Assembly (NCBI RefSeq): GCF_022846655.1
Contig: NZ_AP025667.1
Coordinates: 347,001-411,000, forward strand
Direction: 5' to 3'
DNA from: Streptomyces seoulensis
GTDB lineage: Bacteria; Actinomycetota; Actinomycetes; Streptomycetales; Streptomycetaceae
DNA: 64,000 nt
Shown: positions 1 through 8,280 of the stretch, piece by piece
Layout of the letters: every line of letters begins with the position of its first letter
Numbering within the stretch: the stretch's first letter is position 1
Program-made: the position numbers and the translations under genes
The notes under the pieces: model-generated
The model's database searches: none
Told to the model about the DNA's origin: nothing
Seen by the model: only the letters and a program-made list of their open reading frames with translations

Positions 1-1
1 C

Positions 2-607
2 GTCCCCCGCGACCGCCGCCTGCCGGTGCTGGCCACGCGAACCGGGAACGGGCCGCACTGGTCGGAGATCACGGTCCGTACGAGCGAGGCCCCGGCGGAG
101 ACGTCCGTACCGCTCGGCCACATCGGCGTCGACTGGGCCCGCGTGCTCTTCGGCGACGTCGACGCCCTGAACACCTGGCAGCACGACGAGCCCGTGGACG
201 GCCTCGCCGACGTCGCCTTCTGGGGCGCGGCGGCGGACGAGGCCGCCGCGGTCTTCGCGGCCCCTGAGCTGGGCGAACCCGGCGAGCCCGGCATTCGCGG
301 CTGGACCGGACTGGCCGTGGCCGAGGCCATGGAGAAGGCTCACGCGGTCCAGAGCTGGGCACGGGAGAACGGCCGCCGCCTGATGGTGGACTTCCGGCCC
401 CACTCCCACCACTGGCAGGTCATGCGCCGGATCCGCGCCTCGGAACTCGAGTCCGGAACGGTGGACATCGGAGCGGCCCGACTGCTCTGCGCGATGACGA
501 CCTGGGGAGACGGCTACTTCCCGCTCTCGGCGGACCTGGACGCGTCGGGGGAACTGGTCGCGGTGCGGCTGAGTTTCCTGGACACGGTCGCGGAGCCACG
601 CTGCTGA
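2..607 (+). CDS. Hypothetical protein, 5' end outside window
   Basis: The frame is open from the first complete codon at base 2, so the true start probably lies upstream; the first possible start inside the window is a GTG at 26, giving 193 residues to the stop at 605-607. No signal peptide or membrane segment is visible. The C-terminal stretch with TTWGDGYFP and the following short beta-rich segment resembles small soluble actinobacterial proteins of unknown function. Codon use (strong GC3) supports real coding. I do not recognise a function. Confidence 0.75.
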   Translation, partial: VPRDRRLPVLATRTGNGPHWSEITVRTSEAPAETSVPLGHIGVDWARVLFGDVDALNTWQHDEPVDGLADVAFWGAAADEAAAVFAAPELGEPGEPGIRGWTGLAVAEAMEKAHAVQSWARENGRRLMVDFRPHSHHWQVMRRIRASELESGTVDIGAARLLCAMTTWGDGYFPLSADLDASGELVAVRLSFLDTVAEPRC

Positions 608-705
608 GGCCGAGGGCGGTCTCCGGTTCCTCCTGGGCTCGGGAGGACCAGGGCGCGGAACGTCGTACACCGGGCGGCAACCCCCCGTCACACCCCCGGC
701 ACAAC

Positions 706-733
706 ACTTTTGCAAGCAGGTGCTTGCAAAAGT
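706..733. promoter_or_regulatory. Perfect 13-bp inverted repeat, likely XRE operator
   Basis: The arms ACTTTTGCAAGCA (706-718) and TGCTTGCAAAAGT (721-733) are perfect inverted repeats separated by GG. The site is AT-rich against its surroundings and ends 25 bp before the XRE regulator start. That position, right in a promoter/leader, fits autoregulation of the XRE-hbhA-like group. That the XRE protein is the binder is inference. Confidence 0.7.
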
Positions 734-758
734 TAGCGGGAGTGGGCATGGTGGAGGC

Positions 759-1232
759 ATGGCATCGCTCAACGTCGGCAATCTCGGTGAGTATCTGCGC
801 GAGCAGCGGCGCAACGCACAACTGTCGCTGCGGCAGCTCGCCGACGCCGCCGGGGTGTCGAATCCGTACCTGAGCCAGATCGAGCGCGGGCTGCGCAAGC
901 CCAGCGCGGAGGTGTTGCAGCAGGTCGCCAAGGCGCTGCGGATCTCCGCCGAGACGCTGTACGTCCGCGCGGGCATCCTCGACGCCGAGCGGGACCGGGA
1001 CGAGGTCGAGACGCGCGCCGTCATCCTCGCCGACCCCTCGCTGAACGAACGGCAGAAGCAGGTCCTGCTCCAGATCTACGAGTCCTTCCGCAAGGAGAAC
1101 GGACTCGGTGGCGAAGGCCCCGTACGACCCGAGGAGTCCGAAGGTACGGAAGCGCAGCCGAGCGACACCCCCGTGAGCGGCACCCGCACGGACGACGGCA
1201 GTGATGCCGGTCCGCGGCGGACGGCCGGATGA
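759..1232 (+). CDS. XRE-family helix-turn-helix regulator
   Basis: A 157-residue cytoplasmic DNA-binding protein. Residues about 8-70 form an HTH_3/Cro-CI domain (LGEYLREQRR, LSLRQLADAAGVS, YLSQIERG), followed by a short helical segment and a hydrophilic, probably disordered tail. The ATG at 759 is chosen because homologues begin MASLNVGNLG-like; a GTG at 720 would put 13 low-complexity residues in front and overlap the palindrome. The stop overlaps an ATG at 1229 and the HbhA-like gene follows at 1310. The order XRE / HbhA / DUF2516 matches Rv0474-Rv0475-Rv0476 of M. tuberculosis, so it probably controls this group, through the inverted repeat just upstream. Confidence 0.85.
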   Translation: MASLNVGNLGEYLREQRRNAQLSLRQLADAAGVSNPYLSQIERGLRKPSAEVLQQVAKALRISAETLYVRAGILDAERDRDEVETRAVILADPSLNERQKQVLLQIYESFRKENGLGGEGPVRPEESEGTEAQPSDTPVSGTRTDDGSDAGPRRTAG

Positions 1233-1309
1233 AGCCGGACCAGGGCTCCGGCCACCGCACGCGGACCACACCAACCTCAGCCGAACGCGAATCCGGGAGG
1301 ACCATCACC

Positions 1310-1927
1310 ATGGCCATCACCGACGACCTGCGCAAGACCTTCAGCGACCCGACTCCGCTCTACTTCGCCGCCGGTACCGCCGATCTCGCCATCCGGCAGG
1401 TCCGCAAGGTGCCGAGCCTGGTCGAGCAGCTCCGTGCCGAGGCCCCGGCCCGCATCGAGCAGGTGCGCGGCACCGACCCGAAGGTCGTGCAGGAGCGGGC
1501 CACGGCGCGCGCCAAGGAGGCGCAGGAGACCATCCAGACCAAGGTCAACGGGTTCATCGGCACCCTCGACGTCGACCTCAAGAAGGTCGGCGAGACCGCC
1601 CAGGACCTCGCCCTGCGCGGCGTCGGCGTGGCCGCCGAGTACGCCGTCAAGGCCCGCGAGGCCTACGAGAAGGTCGCCGAGCACGGCGAGCAGGCCGTGA
1701 AGACCTGGCGCGGCGACGCCGCCGAGGAGATCGAGGAATTCGCCATCGCGGTCGAGGGCCAGCCCGAGCCCGGCACGGTCAAGGAGGCCCCGAAGCCGGC
1801 CACCGCCACCGGTCCGGCCGTCGCCAAGCCCGACCCCGCCGCCAAGAAGCCCGTGGCGAAGAAGCCGGCTCCGGCCGCCGCCCGCAAGGCCCCTCAGCCG
1901 AAGAAGCCGACGCCGCCGGCCAAGTGA
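1310..1927 (+). CDS. HbhA-like (heparin-binding haemagglutinin-like) coiled-coil protein
   Basis: A 205-residue protein. Residues about 1-160 are predicted long amphipathic helices with no Cys, ending in a Lys/Pro/Ala-rich tail (KKPVAKKPAPAAARK...), the architecture of mycobacterial HbhA, a surface-associated adhesin and lipid-droplet protein. There is no signal peptide. The ATG at 1310 has a GGGAGG ribosome site 9 bases upstream; an in-frame ATG at 1229 overlapping the XRE stop is less likely. In Streptomyces an adhesin role is not established; binding to a polyanion or a lipid or cell-wall surface is inference from the basic tail. A strong hairpin terminator follows. Confidence 0.8.
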   Translation: MAITDDLRKTFSDPTPLYFAAGTADLAIRQVRKVPSLVEQLRAEAPARIEQVRGTDPKVVQERATARAKEAQETIQTKVNGFIGTLDVDLKKVGETAQDLALRGVGVAAEYAVKAREAYEKVAEHGEQAVKTWRGDAAEEIEEFAIAVEGQPEPGTVKEAPKPATATGPAVAKPDPAAKKPVAKKPAPAAARKAPQPKKPTPPAK

Positions 1928-1947
1928 CGGCGGACGGCGCGAGAAGT

Positions 1948-1980
1948 ACGGGCCGGGCACCATCGGGGTGCCCGGCCCGT
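1948..1980 (+). terminator. Rho-independent terminator after HbhA-like gene
   Basis: A 14-bp GC-rich stem (ACGGGCCGGGCACC pairing with GGTGCCCGGCCCGT) with a 5-nt loop, starting 20 bases after the stop and followed by TTCT. There is no long U-run, as usual in Streptomyces. Confidence 0.8.
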
Positions 1981-2035
1981 TCTGCGGGTAGCGTGACCGC
2001 GTGGCACGGGTAGGCGATCCAGAAGGCAAGGGGCG

Positions 2036-2404
2036 GTGGACAACATGCTGATGTTGGGCTTCGAGGGGTTCATGGGAATCCTGAAGATCGTCCTCATGGC
2101 GCTGGCCGCGTTCGGTCTGCTCGACGCCGCCTTCCGGCGGGAGGACGCGTTCCGCGCGGCCGACAAGCAGAACAAGATCTTCTGGCTGATCGTCCTGGCC
2201 ATCGCCCTCGTGGTCAGCTACCTGTTCTCGATCCTGTCCATCCTGCCGATCGCGGGCGCCATCGCCAGCATCGTCTACCTCGTCGACGTCCGCCCCGCCG
2301 TCAAGCAGCTCTCCGGCGGCGGCCGAGGTGGCTGGGGCCGCGGCAAGGGCCGGGGCGGCAGCAGCAGCGACGGCCCGTACGGTCCGTACAACGGCGGCCG
2401 CTGA
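2036..2404 (+). CDS. DUF2516 family small membrane protein
   Basis: About 122 residues. Two or three hydrophobic segments (about 8-30, 45-65 and 66-85; FWLIVLAIALVVSYLF is the clearest) precede a Gly/Arg-rich soluble tail (GGGRGGWGRGKGRGG). It matches the DUF2516 family, whose mycobacterial member Rv0476 also lies directly behind hbhA. The start could be GTG 2036 or ATG 2045; neither has a clear ribosome site. Function unknown; the conserved linkage suggests an envelope role together with the HbhA-like protein. Confidence 0.8.
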   Translation: MDNMLMLGFEGFMGILKIVLMALAAFGLLDAAFRREDAFRAADKQNKIFWLIVLAIALVVSYLFSILSILPIAGAIASIVYLVDVRPAVKQLSGGGRGGWGRGKGRGGSSSDGPYGPYNGGR

Positions 2405-2581
2405 GGGCTCCGCCGGTTCGGCGGGGCCGGTGGCCGGGCCCGGGGTTCCCGCCCGCGGCGAGCCGCTCTGCCGGGCTGGACGGGCTGATGACGGAGGGCG
2501 GCGCCGGTAGGGCGTCCGGGACAGGCGGGCGCGGCAGCAGCCGTCACCAGGCCCCCCCCGGCCGACCCGGCGACGAACCCC

Positions 2582-3874
2582 CTACGCCACCCGGTCCAGC
2601 AGGACCACGGCTACGTCGTCCGTCAGCTCGTCACCGTTGAGGTGCCTGACCTCGCTCACCGCCGCACGCAGGAGCTCCTCACCCCGCAGCCCCTCGGAGA
2701 GCTGGCGGTGGATCATCTCCACCATGCCGTCCTGTCCGAGGCGGGGGCCGCCGGGGGAGATACGGCCCTCGATGAGGCCGTCGGTGTAGAGCATGAGGCT
2801 CCACTCGGCGCCGAGCTCCACCTGGGTGCGGGGCCAGCGGGCGTTGGGGAGCAGGCCGAGGGCGGGGCCGTTGTTGTCGAAGGGGAGGAGCCGGGGGACC
2901 GGGGTCGCGCCGGGGCGTATCAGGAGCGGGGCCGGGTGGCCGGCCAGGCAGAGGCCCGCACGGCGGCCGTCGGGCGCGATGTCCACCGTGCAGAGGGTCG
3001 CGAAGATCTCCTCGTCCGAGCGCTCGTGCTCCAGCACCTCCTGCAGCGTGCCCAGCAGCTCGTCCCCGCACAGCCCGGCCAGGGTCAGCGCCCGCCAGGC
3101 GATGCGCAGCTCCACGCCGAGCGCGGCCTCGTCCGGGCCGTGGCCGCAGACGTCGCCGATCATGGCGTGCACGGTGCCGTCCGGGGTGCGGACCGCGTCG
3201 TAGAAGTCGCCGCCGAGCAGGGCGCGGGAGCGGCCGGGGCGGTAGCGCGCGGCGAAGCGCAGCGCGGCGCCCTCCAGCAGCGGCGTCGGCAGCAGCCCGC
3301 GCTCCAGGCGCCGGTTCTCCTGCGCGCGCAGCCTGCCCTCGGCCAGCCGCCGCTCGGCGGTGTCGGAGCGCTTGCGCTCCACGGCGTACCGGATGGCGCG
3401 GCTGAGCAGCCGGCTGTCCAGCTCGTCGCGGAAGAGGTAGTCCTGGGCGCCCACGCGTACGGCCTCGGCACCGCGCTCGGCGTCGCCGGAGGCGGTCAGC
3501 GCGATCACGGCCTGCCTGGGCGCAAGCTCGAGGACCTGACGGAGCACGGCCAGCTCGTCGGCGTCCTCGGCGTCGGTGCGGCCGGTGGCCGGGAGGGCGA
3601 GGTCGAGCAGGATGCAGTTCACGTCAGGGGTGAGCAGCCGGCCGGCCTCGGTGAGGTTGCGGGCGGTACGGACGCGGATCGGCCGGCCGGCCGAGTCCCG
3701 CAGCTCCGGGACGAGCGCGCCGGACGGGTCGTCCTCGACGAGCAGCACGGTGAGCGCCACGCCGAGGGCGGCGGTGTCGCGGTGCGCCTCTTCGGTGAGG
3801 GCTACGGCGGAGACCTGCGCCGGACCGCACTCGGCGGCCGGGACTGCTCTCTGCCGCGGTACGGGTACGGGCAT
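2582..3874 (-). CDS. Response-regulator receiver fused to PP2C/SpoIIE-type phosphatase
   Basis: 430 residues. An N-terminal receiver domain (about 40-160) has acidic residues at 47-49 and the expected phospho-acceptor Asp91 (ILLDLALP). A helical linker (about 165-200) leads to a SpoIIE/RsbU-type PPM phosphatase domain with GGDFYD, GDVCGHGPDEAA, LMLYTDGLIE and DDVAVVLL, the metal-binding motifs. Such proteins dephosphorylate anti-sigma-factor antagonists, so input from an unidentified kinase probably feeds partner switching. The usual receiver Lys after GAxDYL is Arg (GAQDYLFRDE). No kinase gene is adjacent. A GGAAGG ribosome site supports the start. Confidence 0.9.
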   Translation of the reverse strand: MPVPVPRQRAVPAAECGPAQVSAVALTEEAHRDTAALGVALTVLLVEDDPSGALVPELRDSAGRPIRVRTARNLTEAGRLLTPDVNCILLDLALPATGRTDAEDADELAVLRQVLELAPRQAVIALTASGDAERGAEAVRVGAQDYLFRDELDSRLLSRAIRYAVERKRSDTAERRLAEGRLRAQENRRLERGLLPTPLLEGAALRFAARYRPGRSRALLGGDFYDAVRTPDGTVHAMIGDVCGHGPDEAALGVELRIAWRALTLAGLCGDELLGTLQEVLEHERSDEEIFATLCTVDIAPDGRRAGLCLAGHPAPLLIRPGATPVPRLLPFDNNGPALGLLPNARWPRTQVELGAEWSLMLYTDGLIEGRISPGGPRLGQDGMVEMIHRQLSEGLRGEELLRAAVSEVRHLNGDELTDDVAVVLLDRVA

Positions 3875-4079
3875 CGTCCTGGTTCCTTCCCACCCCCCGA
3901 GGGCATGGCGGCGTCGAGGGTCCTCGGGCCGCCGACCGGTGACCCTAGCGGTACCGGCCGCCCGGACGGAATGGGGCGGGCCGTGGCCGGGTCGTGCAGA
4001 CCCCTGTCATATGCCTTGTCCCGTACCGCAGTTGGACCGCCGAGGTGGGGGCGGGGGATGACGAAGCTCACTTGGTTCC

Positions 4080-4114
4080 GCCCCGCCCGCGTGTAGTTGG
4101 TCACAAGGCGGGGC
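4080..4114 (-). terminator. Possible terminator of the NlpC/P60 gene
   Basis: GCCCCGCC (4080-4087) and GGCGGGGC (4107-4114) form an 8-bp stem with a 19-nt loop, 15 bases past the stop of the minus-strand hydrolase gene. The loop is long, so this is a weak call. Confidence 0.4.
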
Positions 4115-4129
4115 ATCGTGTGGCGCGGG

Positions 4130-5236
4130 TCACGCGTCGGGGCGTACGACTCCCAGGATCGGCATGGTGCCCGCGCCCGTGACGGTCACCCAGCGGCCGG
4201 GGCGCGGGGCGTGGATGATCTTTCCGTCGCCCACGTACATCCCGACGTGGGTGGCGTCGGCGAAGTAGATGACGAGGTCGCCGGGGCGCATGTCCGTCAC
4301 GTCCACGTGCCGGAGCCGCTTCCACTGCTCCTGCGAGGTGCGGGGGATCGTGGTGCCGGCGTCGGCCCACGCCTGGGAGGTCAGGCCGGAGCAGTCGAAG
4401 GAGTCGGGGCCCTCGGCCCCCCATACGTACGGCTTGCCGAGCTGGGCGGTGGCGAAGGCGACGGCCTTGGCGCCCGCGGAAGTGGCGCTGTCGCCGGCCT
4501 TCTTCAGGACGCCGCTGTCCAGCCAGGCGGTCTGCGCCTTGTGGGCGGCCTGCCGCTCCAGCTCGGCCAGCCGCTCCTTCTCCTTCTTCTCCAGCCGGGA
4601 TTCGAGCTTCTCGGCGTCCGCGATCCGCTCCTGGACCGTCTTCTGGGCGGCGGCCTTGTCCTTGCGGTCCCGCTCCAGCTTCTTCCAGCGCTCGGCCGCG
4701 TCGTCGGAGTTCCGCTCCAACTCCCGCTCCAGGCGGTCGGTCTCGGCGATCAGCTTCTTGGTGGCCCGTGCGCCGTTCAGCAGGGTGCCGGCACCGTCGG
4801 CGAAGCGCTGGGGGTTGTCGCTGAGCAGGAACCGGGCCATGGGCGGCAGTCCGCTGTCCCGGTACTGGGCGCGGGCGGCGGCTCCCGCCTGGTCCTTCAG
4901 CTCGGCCAGCTCCGTGCGGGCCGCGTCGGTCTTCTTCTCCAGCGCGGCGAGCTGGGCGGACTGTTCGCGCGCCTTCTCCTCGGCCGCGTTGTAGGCGTCC
5001 GTGGCGACGGCCGCGTCGTGATAGAGCCCGTCGAGCTTCGCGCGGACCTTCTCCAGCTCCCGGTCGGGAACGGGAACGGGCGCCGGCGCGGGGGGAGCCT
5101 TGGAGGTCGCGCGCGGGGAGGGCTCGGCGGGTCCGGCCGGCACCGAGGCGAACGCCGCACCGGGCACGGCCAGTACGGTCACCGCGCAGACCACGGTCAC
5201 GGCGGCGGCGAGCAGTCCGCGCTTGCCCCTACCCAT
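4130..5236 (-). CDS. Secreted NlpC/P60 peptidoglycan endopeptidase with coiled coil
   Basis: 368 residues. Signal peptide 1-30 (cleavage after PGAAFA), a Pro-rich linker to about 57, a long charged coiled coil (about 58-235), then an NlpC/P60 domain with Cys282 (SFDCSGL), His330 (THVGMYVG) and His342 (IIHAPRPG) in the catalytic positions. This is the RipA/Cwl-like architecture: exported hydrolase cleaving D-Glu to diamino-acid bonds in stem peptides, the coiled coil restraining or localising it. Monocistronic. A 19-bp inverted repeat lies 22-40 bp before the start, suggesting transcriptional control. No c-di-AMP (ydaO) riboswitch is seen in the short leader. Confidence 0.93.
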   Translation of the reverse strand: MGRGKRGLLAAAVTVVCAVTVLAVPGAAFASVPAGPAEPSPRATSKAPPAPAPVPVPDRELEKVRAKLDGLYHDAAVATDAYNAAEEKAREQSAQLAALEKKTDAARTELAELKDQAGAAARAQYRDSGLPPMARFLLSDNPQRFADGAGTLLNGARATKKLIAETDRLERELERNSDDAAERWKKLERDRKDKAAAQKTVQERIADAEKLESRLEKKEKERLAELERQAAHKAQTAWLDSGVLKKAGDSATSAGAKAVAFATAQLGKPYVWGAEGPDSFDCSGLTSQAWADAGTTIPRTSQEQWKRLRHVDVTDMRPGDLVIYFADATHVGMYVGDGKIIHAPRPGRWVTVTGAGTMPILGVVRPDA

Positions 5237-5257
5237 AACGAGCCCCCAAGCTGATTT

Positions 5258-5276
5258 ACCGTCAGTAACTTACGGT
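5258..5276. promoter_or_regulatory. 19-bp inverted repeat upstream of NlpC/P60 gene
   Basis: ACCGTCAGT / ACTTACGGT around a central A: 9-bp arms with a single mismatch. It lies 22-40 bp before the ATG at 5236, in the expected promoter or 5' UTR. The form resembles dimeric TetR/GntR-type operators. The binder is unknown. Confidence 0.5.
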
Positions 5277-5452
5277 CCGTCCGCAGGATGGTGCCACGAT
5301 CCCGCGCGAAGTGACAGAGGTCGTACGAAGTCGTACTTCCCCGGCTCCCCGCGCTTCCCGCGATCATCCCGCCCGTGTGACGAACGGGGCACGGACATCG
5401 TTCCCCCGGGCCCCGCGTGTCCCGGTGATTCCCTCGAACAGGTGAGCCAGCG

Positions 5453-6262
5453 TCAGCGTGGCGCCAACGCCTCCCAGGCCAAAGTCACTTCGCCCTGCCG
5501 CCAGCGCGCGGGGCCGTCCGTCACCGGCCAGTCGGCCGTGAGGTCCCGGACCGTGCGCAGCCAGCGCTGCCGGGCGCCGTAGGTGGCGTAGGGCGCGGCG
5601 GCCGCCCAGGCGCGGTCGAAGTCGCGCAGGAAGGCGTGCACCGGCTCGCCCGGCACATTGCGGTGGATCAGTGCCTTCGGCAGTCGTTCGGCCAGGTCGG
5701 AGGGGCGCTCCAGGGAGCCCAGCCGGGTGGCGAAGGTGACCGTGCGCGGCCCCTCCGGGCCGAGCGCCACCCATACGTGCCGCCGCCCGATCTCGTCGCA
5801 GGTGCCCTCCACCAGCAGCCCGCCGCGTGAACCCCCGCCCGCCGGGGCCAGCCGCGCGCACAGGCCCTGCCACACGGCGGCGACCTGCTCCTCGTCGTAC
5901 TGACGCAGCACATTGGCGGCCCGGATCAGCGCCGGGCGGCCGGGTACCGGGATCTCGAAGCCGCCGTGCCGGAAGGCGAGCCCGTCGCGCTCGTACGGCT
6001 TGGCGGCCGCGACCCGCTCCGGTTCGATCTCGATCCCGACCACGCGCGCGTGCGGCGCGACGGTACGGAGCCTGCCGAGCAGTTCCACCGCGGTCCAGGG
6101 CGCCGCCCCGTACCCGAGGTCGATGGCGAGGGGGTCGGCCGCGCGGCGCAGTTCGGCGCCGTGCGTGGCGGCGATCCAGCGGTCCATGCGGCGCAGCCGG
6201 TTGGGGTTGGTCGTCCCGCGCGTCACCGTGCCTACGGGGCGAGAAGTCGCGCGGGTTGCCAT
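5453..6262 (-). CDS. Class I SAM-dependent methyltransferase-like protein
   Basis: 269 residues. After a basic N-terminus, AIDLGYGAAPWTAVEL (about 44-60) is a motif I-like SAM-binding loop, followed by RVVGIEIEPERVAAA (motif II with an acidic residue) and a region around LIRAANVLRQYDEEQV. The C-terminal half is variable. Substrate unknown. It is divergent from mshA (start 6440), a linkage common in streptomycetes, but a role in mycothiol metabolism would be speculation. The start at 6262 follows an A/T-rich promoter-like interval. Confidence 0.75.
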   Translation of the reverse strand: MATRATSRPVGTVTRGTTNPNRLRRMDRWIAATHGAELRRAADPLAIDLGYGAAPWTAVELLGRLRTVAPHARVVGIEIEPERVAAAKPYERDGLAFRHGGFEIPVPGRPALIRAANVLRQYDEEQVAAVWQGLCARLAPAGGGSRGGLLVEGTCDEIGRRHVWVALGPEGPRTVTFATRLGSLERPSDLAERLPKALIHRNVPGEPVHAFLRDFDRAWAAAAPYATYGARQRWLRTVRDLTADWPVTDGPARWRQGEVTLAWEALAPR

Positions 6263-6439
6263 GTTTATGAGGGTAAGCGGGCCGGGTGAGGAGCTCTGAC
6301 CGAACGGTTGAGCGAGTGATGGTCATGATTGGGTAAAACCGCTTGATCGGGAAATGGGAAGAACCCCGTCCGCTGTTGCACCCCTCGGAGGACTCGGACG
6401 GTCCTCCGGCAGGCATGCCCGCAGCGAGGAGGAAGCCCA

Positions 6440-7777
6440 GTGAGCCAGTACGTCAGCAGGCTCGGGCGTCGCTCCCCGGCAACGCCCCCGCGGCTGCGGC
6501 TGCACCGCAGGCCCCGCCGGGTCGCCATGCTCTCCGTGCACACCTCGCCGCTGCACCAGCCCGGCACCGGCGACGCGGGCGGCATGAACGTCTACATCGT
6601 GGAGCTGGCCCAGCGGCTGGCCGCGATCAACATCGAGGTGGAGATCTTCACGCGGGCCACCGCCGGAGACCTCGCCCCCAAGGTCGAGCTCGCCCCCGGC
6701 GTCCTCGTCCGGCACATCGACGCCGGCCCCTACGAGGGCCTGGCCAAGGAGGAGCTGCCCGCCCAGCTCTGCGCCTTCACCCACGGCGTGATGCAGGCGT
6801 GGGCCGGCCACCGCCCCGGCTACTACGACCTCGTCCACTCCCACTACTGGCTCTCCGGCCACGTCGGCTGGCTCGCCGCCCAGCGCTGGGGCGTCCCCCT
6901 GGTGCACGCCATGCACACCATGGCCAAGGTGAAGAACGCCAGCCTGGCCGCCGGCGACACCCCCGAGCCCGCCGCCCGCGTCATCGGCGAGACCCAGATC
7001 GTCTCCGCCGCCCGCCGCCTCATCGCCAACACCGCGGGCGAGGCCGCGGAACTCGTCCAGCACTACGACGCCGACCCGGCCAAGGTCGCCGTCGTCCACC
7101 CCGGCGTCAACCTCGACCGCTTCCGCCCCCTCGACGGCCGTGCGGCCGCCCGCGCCCGCCTCGGTCTGCCCCAGGACGCGCTGATACCGCTCTTCGCGGG
7201 CCGCATACAGCCGCTGAAGGCCCCCGACGTGCTGCTCCACGCCGTGGCCCACCTGCTGGACGAGCGTCCCGAGCTGCGCCGCGAGATCGTCGTACCCGTC
7301 GTCGGCGGGCCCAGCGGCAGCGGTCTCGCCAAGCCGGAGGGGCTGCAGAAGCTCGCCGCGCGGCTCGGCATCGCCGACGTCGTGCGCTTCCGGCCGCCGG
7401 TCGGGCAGGAGCAGCTCGCGGACTGGTTCCGGGCCGCGTCCGTGCTGGTCATGCCGTCCTACAACGAGTCCTTCGGGCTCGTCGCCATCGAGGCGCAGGC
7501 GGCCGGTACGCCGGTGCTCGCCGCCGCGGTCGGCGGCCTGCCGGTGGCCGTGCGCGACGGCGAGACCGGCTTCCTCGTCCAGGGCCACGACCCCGCCGAC
7601 TACGCGCGTGTCCTGCGCCGCTTCGCCGACGACCCCGGCCTGTCCGACCGCATGGGCGCGGCCGCCGCCCGGCACGCGCTCGGCTTCGGCTGGGACGCCT
7701 CCGCCGCCGCCACCGCCGACGTGTACGCGGCCGCCACGCAGTCCCACCGCCGTCGCGTACGCTCGCAGCATGGCTGA
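6440..7777 (+). CDS. mshA: D-inositol-3-phosphate glycosyltransferase (mycothiol step 1)
   Basis: 445 residues, GT4 family. Transfers GlcNAc from UDP-GlcNAc to 1L-myo-inositol 1-phosphate, starting mycothiol synthesis in the cytoplasm. N-terminal Rossmann domain has [22 protein letters not shown] (split: [16 protein letters not shown]) typical of MshA; the C-terminal domain has [12 protein letters not shown] and the nucleotide-binding EX7E-like [23 protein letters not shown] start at 6440 with GAGGAGG 8 bases upstream. Overlaps the YbjN gene by 8 bp, so the two are likely co-transcribed. Motifs and length agree with the family. Confidence 0.96.
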   Translation: MSQYVSRLGRRSPATPPRLRLHRRPRRVAMLSVHTSPLHQPGTGDAGGMNVYIVELAQRLAAINIEVEIFTRATAGDLAPKVELAPGVLVRHIDAGPYEGLAKEELPAQLCAFTHGVMQAWAGHRPGYYDLVHSHYWLSGHVGWLAAQRWGVPLVHAMHTMAKVKNASLAAGDTPEPAARVIGETQIVSAARRLIANTAGEAAELVQHYDADPAKVAVVHPGVNLDRFRPLDGRAAARARLGLPQDALIPLFAGRIQPLKAPDVLLHAVAHLLDERPELRREIVVPVVGGPSGSGLAKPEGLQKLAARLGIADVVRFRPPVGQEQLADWFRAASVLVMPSYNESFGLVAIEAQAAGTPVLAAAVGGLPVAVRDGETGFLVQGHDPADYARVLRRFADDPGLSDRMGAAAARHALGFGWDASAAATADVYAAATQSHRRRVRSQHG

Positions 7778-8273
7778 GACCGAGGCGACGGAGCGGGCCG
7801 CGCGCACCGTCGAGGACGCGCTGAAGGACGCCGAGCTGGAGTGGGAGAACCCCGAGGCGGGCTCCTACGTCGTCAAACTCCCCGGCACCGCGAAGCTCTC
7901 CACCACCGTCTCGCTGCTGGTGGGCCGCCACACCCTCTCCGTCATCGCCTTCGTCATCCGGCACCCCGACGAGAACGAGGCGGGCGTCCACCGCTGGCTG
8001 CTGGAGCGCAACCTCAAGCTGTACGGCGTGAGTTACGCGGTCGACCGGCTCGGCGACGTCTACGTCACCGCCCGCGTCCCGCTCGATGCCGTGACCCCGG
8101 GGGAGATCGACCGCCTGCTCGGCCAGATCCTCGAAGCGGCCGACGGCGCCTTCAACACCCTGCTGGAACTGGGCTTCGCCTCCGCGATCCGCCGCGAGCA
8201 CGCCTGGCGCGTCTCGCGCGGCGAGTCCACCCGGAACCTGGACGCCTTCGCGCACCTGCTGCGCGACAACTGA
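7770..8273 (+). CDS. YbjN domain-containing protein
   Basis: 167 residues, soluble. Matches the YbjN family (type III secretion chaperone-like fold): compact alpha/beta sequence with [18 protein letters not shown] and [17 protein letters not shown]. Function in actinomycetes is unknown. The ATG at 7770 lies inside the end of mshA (8-bp overlap), suggesting translational coupling; the pair is conserved in streptomycetes. Confidence 0.88.
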   Translation: MAETEATERAARTVEDALKDAELEWENPEAGSYVVKLPGTAKLSTTVSLLVGRHTLSVIAFVIRHPDENEAGVHRWLLERNLKLYGVSYAVDRLGDVYVTARVPLDAVTPGEIDRLLGQILEAADGAFNTLLELGFASAIRREHAWRVSRGESTRNLDAFAHLLRDN

Positions 8274-8280
8274 CCTTGCT

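Noticed and set aside
2642..4096. Long plus-strand open frame opposite the receiver-PP2C gene
   Set aside because: Composition is Ala/Gly/Arg/Val with no motifs; the minus-strand gene has intact domains in the same interval.
5237..5452. c-di-AMP (ydaO) riboswitch before the NlpC/P60 gene
   Set aside because: The conserved ydaO core sequences are not present; only a short leader with an inverted repeat is seen.
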